NCBI GenBank assembly: GCA_945952175.1
Contig: CAMFHW010000209.1
Coordinates: 1 to 7,238 of the forward strand
Length of the DNA: 7,238 bases
DNA from: an uncultured Phenylobacterium sp.
GTDB taxonomy: Bacteria; Pseudomonadota; Alphaproteobacteria; Caulobacterales; Caulobacteraceae
Direction: 5' to 3'
In this document: piece by piece, positions 1 through 4,785 of the stretch
Layout: the number at the start of each line of letters is the position of its first letter
How positions within the stretch are numbered: the stretch's first letter is position 1
Position numbers and translations under genes: made by a program
Notes under the pieces: model-generated
Seen by the model: the letters and a program-made list of their open reading frames with translations, nothing else
Database searches by the model: none
What the model was told of the DNA's origin: nothing

Positions 1-878
1 GCGATGGTCTGGGCCTGGGCGAAGCCGATCGGCCTCAGCAGGCCCAGGATCACGGTCTGCACCAGCACGCCCGTGGCGCCGACGATGGCGAACATCAGGA
101 AACGCGGAGAGATCATGTCCCGCGTGAGCTTGGCGGTGAGCAGGCCCAGATACTGGACCACCACCCCGTTATCGAGCTTGCTGTCCCCGGCCTCGCGGGC
201 GCGGAAGGTGTAGGGCAGCTCGAGCGTGCGGATCGGTTCGTGCTGGCAGGCGACGATGTCGAAAAGCACCTTGAAACCCGCGGTGGCCAGTTGCGGCGCG
301 ACCTCGTCGATCCGCTCGCGCCGGATCATGAAGAAGCCGCTCATCGGGTCGGTGAGCTCGACCCGCAACACTTGGCGGCCCAGCCAGTTGGCGAAGCGGC
401 TGCCGGCCTCGCGGGTCGCGCCGAGCGCCGAGGCGTCGGCCTCGTCGGCGCCGCCCACATAGCGGCTGCCCACCACCAGATCGACCTCGCCGGCGCGCAG
501 GGCCGCCAGCATCTTGGGCAACAGGGTCTCGTCGTGCTGCAGGTCGCCGTCCATCACCGCGACGAAGGGGGCGGCGCTGGCGAGCGCGCCTTCGATCACC
601 GCGCCGGCCAGGCCCCGGCGGCCCATGCGGTGCAGGCACTGGACGCGCGGGTCGACCGCGGCGATCGCCTTGACCTCGGCCGCGGTGCCGTCGGGCGAGT
701 TGTCGTCGACGAAGATCACCTGCCAGACGACGCCGTCCAGAACATGATCCAGTTTGGCCACAAGCTTGGCGACATTGGCGCGTTCATTGAACGTCGGGAC
801 GACGACCGTGAGTTCAAGCCGCGCCGCATCATCGCGCGCGGTCGCGCGACCGGCTTCATGGACGACGGAATCAGGCAA
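1..878 (-). CDS. Glycosyltransferase family 2, polyprenol-phosphate mannosyltransferase-like with C-terminal GtrA-type domain (3' end cut by window)
   Basis: Likely transfers a sugar from a nucleotide donor to a polyprenyl phosphate at the cytoplasmic face of the inner membrane, as dolichol-phosphate mannose synthases do. The exact sugar cannot be told. About 292 residues are present. Visible family marks are the opening strand LTVVVPTFNE (23-32), the nucleotide-binding DDNSPDGT (58-65), the metal-binding MDGDLQHDE (109-117), TDPMSGFFMIRR (176-187) and DSKLD (232-236). From about residue 257 a hydrophobic stretch (PRFLMFAIVGATGVLVQTVI) begins the GtrA-like membrane domain, and the frame runs off the left edge without a stop. 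There is no usable in-frame ATG or GTG near the N-terminus. TTG at 876-878 is chosen because AGGGGG (887-892, minus strand) sits 8 nt upstream and the conserved domain starts about 20 residues later. It is transcribed divergently from the DUF3617 gene. The family is sure, the start fairly sure. Confidence 0.92.
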   Translation of the reverse strand, partial: MPDSVVHEAGRATARDDAARLELTVVVPTFNERANVAKLVAKLDHVLDGVVWQVIFVDDNSPDGTAAEVKAIAAVDPRVQCLHRMGRRGLAGAVIEGALASAAPFVAVMDGDLQHDETLLPKMLAALRAGEVDLVVGSRYVGGADEADASALGATREAGSRFANWLGRQVLRVELTDPMSGFFMIRRERIDEVAPQLATAGFKVLFDIVACQHEPIRTLELPYTFRAREAGDSKLDNGVVVQYLGLLTAKLTRDMISPRFLMFAIVGATGVLVQTVILGLLRPIGFAQAQTI

Positions 879-914
879 GTTGAAGTCCCCCTTCCGGACA
901 AGGTCTACAATTCC

Positions 915-930
915 AGCAACGCTTGCGCCA
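915..930 (-). promoter_or_regulatory. Candidate sigma-54 (-24/-12) promoter for the glycosyltransferase gene
   Basis: Read on the minus strand, this stretch is TGGCGCAAGCGTTGCT. The sigma-54 consensus is TGGCACG-N4-TTGCW. The invariant GG and GC are present with the required 10-bp spacing, TTGCT is perfect, and two bases differ in the -24 block. A start about 12 nt past the GC would fall near 904. That gives a leader of about 26 nt containing the AGGGGG ribosome-binding site of the TTG start at 878. The fit in both sequence and position is good, but chance matches occur in GC-rich DNA and no enhancer-binding-protein site was identified. Confidence 0.35.
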
Positions 931-1062
931 CAGCCGCCGGGAGCCTCGCGCGGGCCCGGACGTTTCCTGAACTCGCGCCGAGGCCAGATCGTGGCGCCGG
1001 CGGATGGACGGCGGCGGCGCGAGGCCCCATCTAGGCGCGGTTCGACCGATCAGGAGTTTCCG

Positions 1063-1551
1063 ATGAAGTTCGCCGCAATCGCCCTGGCCGCCGCCGTCGG
1101 AGCGCTTGCTCCGGCCGCCGCCCTGGGCGCCGAGGGCAAGCCTACGCCCGGCTACTGGGAGGTGACCAACACCACCACGGTGCTGATCTCGTCGAAGAAG
1201 ACCGAGCGTCGCTGCCTGGTGGCCTCGGAGATCAACAAGTTCCTGACCGGGCCCAGCAATCGCCACTATGCCTGCACCTATCCCAGCCGTTCGGTCGGCG
1301 GCGGCAAGATCGCGCTGAAGGGCAGTTGCACCACCAAGAAGGGGCAGGTCGCCGACGTCTCGGCCCAGGGCTCCTATTCGCCCACCACCTTCAAGCTGAA
1401 CGCCACCCTGTCGACCAAGATCGGCGGCATCCCGCTGTCGGGCGTCAACACCACGGCGGCCAGGCGACTGGGGGACAGCTGTCCGGCGGAGGCGCTGGGT
1501 TCGGACGAGGCCAGGTCCGCGCTGGGCGGAGGCGACACGCCGCAGCAATAG
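1063..1551 (+). CDS. Secreted DUF3617-type protein, function unknown
   Basis: A 162-residue protein with a classic signal peptide: MKF, then an Ala-rich hydrophobic core, with likely cleavage around residue 22 (ALG before AEG), so it should be exported to the periplasm. The mature start has PGYWEVTNTTT (29-39), the PGxWE(V/I)T opening typical of DUF3617. Four cysteines (51, 71, 89, 140) could make two disulfides. The 'CLV' and 'YACTY' contexts and the later 'GSYSPTTFKLNATLST' beta-type stretch fit the family. The start is supported by AGGAG at 1052-1056, 6 nt before the ATG. The in-frame region upstream is long but lacks a signal peptide at its N-terminus and runs antisense into the glycosyltransferase gene. 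The gene ends 16 nt before the 3' end of the oppositely oriented tRNA-Cys. The family has no settled function and none is claimed here. Confidence 0.88.
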   Translation: MKFAAIALAAAVGALAPAAALGAEGKPTPGYWEVTNTTTVLISSKKTERRCLVASEINKFLTGPSNRHYACTYPSRSVGGGKIALKGSCTTKKGQVADVSAQGSYSPTTFKLNATLSTKIGGIPLSGVNTTAARRLGDSCPAEALGSDEARSALGGGDTPQQ

Positions 1552-1567
1552 GGATTGGAAGGAAGCT

Positions 1568-1641
1568 TGGAGGCCTGACCCGGAATCGAACCGGGGTGCA
1601 CGGATTTGCAGTCCGCTGCGTAACCACTCCGCCATCAGGCC
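1568..1641 (-). tRNA. tRNA-Cys (anticodon GCA), CCA encoded
   Basis: On the minus strand a full 74-nt cloverleaf can be folded by eye. The acceptor stem is GGCCTGA (1635-1641) with TCAGGCC (1572-1578), followed by discriminator T (1571) and an encoded CCA (1568-1570). The anticodon arm is GCGGA/TCCGT around the loop CTGCAAA, giving anticodon GCA (1607-1609), hence cysteine. The T arm is CCCGG-TTCGATT-CCGGG. The D arm contains AGTGGTTA. The discriminator U is normal for tRNA-Cys. It is tail to tail with the DUF3617 gene and divergent from the methyltransferase-like gene. No Rho-independent terminator with a T run follows it. Confidence 0.97.
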
Positions 1642-1732
1642 GTCGCCAGATCCGATTTGAGAAGACCGGAACCGGGGAGGCGGATGGCTAACAGAACCGC
1701 CCGCCTCGGGCAATGTCTCTCGCAGGGGCGCA

Positions 1733-1761
1733 TTGCGTTCCCGTTAAGGCCCGACCTATAA
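1733..1761 (+). promoter_or_regulatory. Candidate housekeeping promoter for the methyltransferase-like gene (and perhaps tolC)
   Basis: TTGCGT at 1733-1738 and CTATAA at 1756-1761 are separated by 17 bp, close to the general sigma-70 pattern, in the 152-nt gap between the divergent tRNA-Cys and the methyltransferase-like gene. Transcription would begin near 1768 and give a leader of about 26 nt. The AT-rich -10 stands out from the very GC-rich surroundings. It is a sequence match only. The Caulobacter-specific -10 form GCTANAWC is not matched. Confidence 0.4.
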
Positions 1762-1793
1762 GCGGCGGAAATCTCCCCCGGGTCCGAGGAATC

Positions 1794-2363
1794 ATGGCCG
1801 ATCTCGCCGCCGCCCGTCTGAACATGGTCGAAAGCCAGGTGCGCACCGCCGACGTCACCGACGTGCGGATCCACGACGCGATGCGCGCGATCCCCCGCGA
1901 GGACTTCGTGCCGGCCGGCAAGGCCTATCTGGCCTATGCCGACGAGGCGGTGGAGTACGCCCAGGGCCGCGCGCTGCTGAAGCCGCGCGACGTCGCCAAG
2001 CTGCTGCAGGCGGCTCGCCCGATGCCCGAGGACAAGGTGCTGGCCATCGCCGCGCCCTATGCCGCGGCCATCATCGAAACCGTCGGCGCCTCCGTGACCC
2101 GCTATGACGAGGGCGACCTCAAGACCCCGCCGGGCTCGGGCTACGACCTGATCGTGGTGGAGGGCGCAGTGTCGCAGCCGCCTGCCGCCTGGACCGCCGC
2201 CCTGGCCGTCGGCGGCCGCCTGGCGGTGGTCGAGCGCGAGGGGCCAGTGGGCAAGGCCTGCCTCTATGTGAAGGCCGAGGACGGCGTCGGCCGCCGCTCG
2301 ATCTTCGATGCGACACCCCCAGTCCTGGCAGGTTTCGAGGCCCAGCACGGCTTCGCCTTCTGA
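1794..2363 (+). CDS. Protein-L-isoaspartate O-methyltransferase family homologue, probably not a SAM-dependent enzyme
   Basis: A 189-residue cytoplasmic protein with the layout of the PIMT (Pcm) family: an N-terminal helix MADLAAARLNMVESQVRTAD, then VTDVRIHDAMRAIPREDFVP (21-40), which matches the family's 'V.D..V..AM..VPRE.FVP' segment, and a Rossmann-like second half (YDLIVVEGAV 117-126, AVGGRLAVVEREG 138-150). The diagnostic catalytic parts are altered. The canonical LPIGHGQTISQP block is AVEYAQGRALLKP (52-64), and the SAM-binding GxGxGY of motif I is AIAAPYAAA (84-92), without glycines. The protein is also a little short for the family. It is probably a degenerate or repurposed homologue, though the usual annotation would be pcm-like. 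ATG 1794 is preferred for the conserved MADxAAARLNM start and the GAGGA at 1786-1790, which sits unusually close at 3 nt. tolC follows 118 nt later and may share its transcript. Confidence 0.88.
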   Translation: MADLAAARLNMVESQVRTADVTDVRIHDAMRAIPREDFVPAGKAYLAYADEAVEYAQGRALLKPRDVAKLLQAARPMPEDKVLAIAAPYAAAIIETVGASVTRYDEGDLKTPPGSGYDLIVVEGAVSQPPAAWTAALAVGGRLAVVEREGPVGKACLYVKAEDGVGRRSIFDATPPVLAGFEAQHGFAF

Positions 2364-2481
2364 GCCCGGTGAAACAACTGGGAAACTTCGGCGTGAAAAA
2401 AGCTTAAGGTCGCGCCCACTAGTCCGAAGCCAATTCGGCGGTCATATAGGGCCGACCTCTCGCCGCTGTCGGGGATTTGGA

Positions 2482-4002
2482 ATGTTGAATTGTCGTCGTG
2501 GCGCCTTCCTGGCCACGGTTTCCGGCATGGGCCTGATGTTGGCCGCCGCTGCGGCGCCCGCCCTGGCCGAGACCCTGGCCGACGCCATCGCGCTGGCCTA
2601 CGACTCGAACCCGACCCTGCAGGCCCAACGCGCCACCCAGCGGGCGCTGGACGAGAACTGGGTGCAGGCGCGCGCCGGCTACCGGCCGTCCGTCAGCGCC
2701 CAGGCCCAGGCCAATTACCAGGAATCGCGCACGCCGGCGAAGGCGCGCGGGCTGATCGACACCAATGGCGACGGCATTCCCGACACCTTGGCCTCGGGCC
2801 GCTCCGTCGTCGAATCCGGTGTCCTGGCGCTCTCCATTTCCCAGCCGGTCTATACCGGCGGCCGCGTCGCCGCGGCGGTCTCGGCGGCCGAGGCGGACAT
2901 CCTGACCGGCCGCGAGAACCTGCGCCGGGTCGAGTCCCAGGTGCTGGGCCAGGTGGTGCAGGCCTATGTCGACGTGCGCCGCGACCAGGAAGCGCTGCGC
3001 ATCCGGAACGAGGACCTGGTGGTCCTGCAGAAGCAGCTCGACGAATCCCGGGCCCGCTTCGACGTCGGCGAAATCACCCGCACCGACGTCGCCCAGTCCG
3101 AGGCGCGGCTCGCGGCCTCCCAGGCGGCGGTCCAGTCGGCCCAGGCCCAGCTCGCCGTCAGCCGCTCCAACTACGCCGCGGTCGTGGGACAAAACCCCGG
3201 CGACCTCGCGCCGGAACCGTCGCTGGTGGGCCTGCTGCCGGCCGACGTCGACAAGGCCTATGACATCGCCGAGCGCGACAATGGCCAGATCCGCGCGGCC
3301 CAATATACCGAGCAGGCCAGCAAGGCCCGCGTCGCGGCCGCCCGCGCCGAGCGCATGCCGTCGCTCTCGGTGCGTGGCACGCTGGGCTATTCGGGCGACA
3401 TCGCCCCGCTGAACACCGACCAGTATTCGCGCAACGTCACCGGCGTGGCGGTGGTGACGGTGCCGCTGTTCACCGGCGGCCTGACCAGTTCGCGCGTGCG
3501 CGCGGCGATCGAGCGCAACAACGCCGACCGGATCAATATCGAGACCGCCCGTCGCACGGTGCGCCAGAACCTGACCCAGGCCTGGAGCACCCTGCTGGCG
3601 GCGCGCAGCAACATAACCTCGACGGACGAGCAGGTGCGCGCCGCGCGCATCGCCGCCGAAGGGGTGCACCAGGAACAGCAGGTCGGCCTGCGCACGACCA
3701 TCGACGTGCTGAACGCCGAGCAGGAATTGCGCGCCGCCGAGCTTTCCCAGGTCGCCGCCCGCCACGACGAGTACGTGGCCGCCGCGACCGTCCTGATCCA
3801 GGTGGGGCGGCTGCAGGCCGACTACCTGACGCCCAGCGTGCCGCGCTACGACGCCCGGGCCAACTTCAACAGCCTGCGGATCACCTGGGGCTGGGTCCCC
3901 TGGGAAGAGCCGATGGCCCTCGTCGATTCGGTCACCGTGCCGAAGACGAAGGAAAAGCCGCTGGATCCGCCGCCTGCGGCGCCGGCCGCGCCCAAGAAAT
4001 AG
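2482..4002 (+). CDS. tolC: TolC/RsaF-family outer-membrane channel protein of type I secretion and efflux
   Basis: Forms the trimeric outer-membrane and periplasmic duct that works with inner-membrane ABC or RND pumps and membrane-fusion proteins. The product is 506 residues, usual for the family. The signal peptide MLNCRRG plus an Ala-rich core is cut after PALA (residue 29), leaving ETLADAIALAYDSNPTLQAQR, the standard TolC opening. The two structural repeats each carry the conserved P-[YF]-TGG turn: QPVYTGGR (121-128) and VPLFTGGL (327-334). Long Ala/Gln/Glu-rich helices with SEARLAASQA and NAEQELRAAELS complete each repeat. The first extracellular loop carries a calcium-type motif at 93-101. 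The C-terminus is a short Pro/Ala/Lys tail (about 487-506). ATG 2482 is chosen for the signal peptide and GGGGA 6 nt upstream. C. crescentus RsaFa, an S-layer exporter, is the likely counterpart next to popZ, but no S-layer genes are visible here, so the substrate is unknown. Confidence 0.95.
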   Translation: MLNCRRGAFLATVSGMGLMLAAAAAPALAETLADAIALAYDSNPTLQAQRATQRALDENWVQARAGYRPSVSAQAQANYQESRTPAKARGLIDTNGDGIPDTLASGRSVVESGVLALSISQPVYTGGRVAAAVSAAEADILTGRENLRRVESQVLGQVVQAYVDVRRDQEALRIRNEDLVVLQKQLDESRARFDVGEITRTDVAQSEARLAASQAAVQSAQAQLAVSRSNYAAVVGQNPGDLAPEPSLVGLLPADVDKAYDIAERDNGQIRAAQYTEQASKARVAAARAERMPSLSVRGTLGYSGDIAPLNTDQYSRNVTGVAVVTVPLFTGGLTSSRVRAAIERNNADRINIETARRTVRQNLTQAWSTLLAARSNITSTDEQVRAARIAAEGVHQEQQVGLRTTIDVLNAEQELRAAELSQVAARHDEYVAAATVLIQVGRLQADYLTPSVPRYDARANFNSLRITWGWVPWEEPMALVDSVTVPKTKEKPLDPPPAAPAAPKK

Positions 4003-4026
4003 CCCGTTCCGGAGAAGCGCCTCCGC

Positions 4027-4053
4027 GCGGATTCGCCTCAGGCACGAATCCGC
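4027..4053. promoter_or_regulatory. Perfect 9-bp dyad between tolC and popZ, each arm holding a GANTC (CcrM) site
   Basis: GCGGATTCG (4027-4035) and CGAATCCGC (4045-4053) are perfect inverted repeats around a 9-nt loop. As RNA this would be a stable hairpin 24 nt after the tolC stop, so it may act as a terminator or a 3'-end stabiliser. No T run follows, so it is not a standard intrinsic terminator. As DNA, each arm contains GANTC (4030-4034 and 4046-4050), the site methylated by CcrM in alphaproteobacteria. A third lies at 4112-4116, 24 nt before the popZ start. An operator or methylation-sensed element for popZ is therefore an alternative reading. Confidence 0.55.
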
Positions 4054-4140
4054 CCTTGCGCAGCTTTGCGGAAATTGCAGGATCACACCCGCGCGCCGGG
4101 CGGCGCGCAGGGATTCTCTCTCGCACCAGCGCGGTTCAAC

Positions 4141-4689
4141 ATGTCCGACCAAGCCTCCCAAGAACCGACCATGGAGGAGATTCTGGCCTCCATCCGCCGG
4201 ATCATCTCCGAGGATGACGCGCCGGCGGGGGAGGCTGCCGCTGAAGAAGAACCGGTGGCCGCCGCCGAGCCGGTGCACGCGCCGGAAATCCCCGCCGTCG
4301 AGGAGGAAGAGGACGACGGCGTCCTGGAACTGACCGACAAGGTCGAGACCGTGGGCGATCTCGACGTCTATGCCCCGGCCGCCGCCGAGGAAGAGCCGGA
4401 ACCGGTCCACGCGCCTGAGCCGGTGGCCTTCGCCGCGGAGCCGGAGCCGCCGCCGGTCCCGCCGGGCGCCGGCCTGGTCGGCGATCCCGCCGCCAACGCC
4501 GCCGCGGCCCATTTCGGCTCGCTGTCCTCGCACCTGCTGATGCCACGCGACGGCCGCACCCTCGAGGACGTGGTCCGCGAACTTCTGCGTCCCCTGCTGA
4601 AGCAGTGGCTGGACGACAACCTGCCGCGCATCACCGAAGAACAGGTCAAGGCCGAGGTCGAGCGCATCTCGCGCGGCCGAGTAGGCTAG
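4141..4689 (+). CDS. popZ: Polar organizing protein PopZ (DUF2497 family)
   Basis: A 182-residue cytoplasmic scaffold protein. In Caulobacter PopZ self-assembles at the cell poles, anchors the centromere through ParB/parS and recruits regulators and kinases. The N-terminal client-binding helix SQEPTMEEILASIRRIISED (6-25) is the strongest match. It is followed by a long acidic Pro/Ala/Glu linker (about 26-110), containing the conserved ETVGDLDVY (69-77), then AHFGSLSSHLLMPRDGRTLED (123-143) and the oligomerising C-terminal helices VVRELLRPLLKQWLDDNLP (144-162) and EEQVKAEVERISRGR (166-180). Length and layout fit the roughly 180-residue C. crescentus protein. ATG 4141 is fixed by the conserved MSDQ start. 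No Shine-Dalgarno sequence is visible before it, so translation may depend on a short or leaderless transcript. The linker holds a repeated PVHAPE hexapeptide (44-49 and 88-93). valS starts 96 nt downstream. Confidence 0.95.
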   Translation: MSDQASQEPTMEEILASIRRIISEDDAPAGEAAAEEEPVAAAEPVHAPEIPAVEEEEDDGVLELTDKVETVGDLDVYAPAAAEEEPEPVHAPEPVAFAAEPEPPPVPPGAGLVGDPAANAAAAHFGSLSSHLLMPRDGRTLEDVVRELLRPLLKQWLDDNLPRITEEQVKAEVERISRGRVG

Positions 4690-4698
4690 GGGACATAG

Positions 4699-4717
4699 CG
4701 CGGCCTTCGCGGCCGCG
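4699..4717 (+). terminator. Terminator-like hairpin after popZ
   Basis: CGCGGCC (4699-4705) pairs perfectly with GGCCGCG (4711-4717) across a 5-nt TTCGC loop, starting 9 nt after the popZ stop. All seven pairs are G-C, so the hairpin is strong. The downstream tract is not T-rich; it reads ACGGACCCGCGTTTCC. This suits a Rho-assisted or 3'-end-protecting structure better than a textbook intrinsic terminator. Confidence 0.4.
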
Positions 4718-4743
4718 ACGGACCCGCGTTTCCAACCGAGAAC

Positions 4744-4777
4744 TTGACGCAGGCGGTCCTTCCGGTAGGGACCGCCT
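4744..4777 (+). promoter_or_regulatory. Candidate valS promoter overlapped by a perfect 9-9-9 dyad
   Basis: TTGACG at 4744-4749 matches the Caulobacter housekeeping -35 (TTGACGS, with C at 4750). At the expected spacing, GGTAGGGA (4764-4771) is a poor match to the -10 form GCTANAWC. Transcription from it would start about 4778-4780, only 6-8 nt before the valS ATG, where there is no ribosome-binding site, so valS may be nearly leaderless. The inverted repeat AGGCGGTCC (4751-4759) / GGACCGCCT (4769-4777) with a 9-nt spacer lies across the promoter and ends 8 nt before the ATG. It could be an operator, or, if transcription starts further upstream, an RNA hairpin over the ribosome entry site. 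Confidence 0.4.
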
Positions 4778-4785
4778 CATTCGCC

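Noticed and set aside
240..1034. 264-codon plus-strand open frame across the glycosyltransferase
   Set aside because: The minus-strand frame there has all the GT2 motifs. The plus frame has Ala/His/Arg-rich composition and no recognisable domain.
1642..1732. Promoter for tRNA-Cys on the minus strand
   Set aside because: Only loose -10 and -35 resemblances were found within 60 nt upstream of the tRNA 5' end. None was good enough to call, although a promoter must exist.
1713..1793. Upstream ATG (1713) for the methyltransferase-like gene
   Set aside because: It would place the candidate -10/-35 inside the coding region, and the added residues do not resemble the family start. ATG 1794 gives the expected MADxAAARLNM.
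1740..2410. CtrA binding sites (TTAA-N7-TTAA)
   Set aside because: Single TTAA half-sites occur before the methyltransferase-like gene and before tolC, but none has a partner at the right spacing.
2308..2481. N-terminal extension of TolC starting at 2308
   Set aside because: It would overlap the preceding gene and bury the signal peptide that begins at ATG 2482.
2364..2481. tolC promoter or terminator in the 118-nt gap
   Set aside because: There is an AT-rich CATATA (2443-2448) and a weak 5-bp inverted repeat CCGAA/TTCGG (2424-2438), but no paired -35 and no strong stem. No call is made.
4066..4140. Upstream TTG start for PopZ
   Set aside because: The added residues are Arg/Gly/Ala-rich with no conserved pattern, while MSDQ at 4141 matches the known PopZ N-terminus.
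2419..4533. 704-codon minus-strand open frame opposite tolC and popZ
   Set aside because: It covers two well-recognised plus-strand genes and has low-complexity Gly/Arg/Val/Leu composition typical of a shadow frame.
4744..4777. T-box riboswitch before valS
   Set aside because: There is no specifier stem, no T-box sequence and far too little leader. The mechanism belongs mainly to Gram-positive bacteria.
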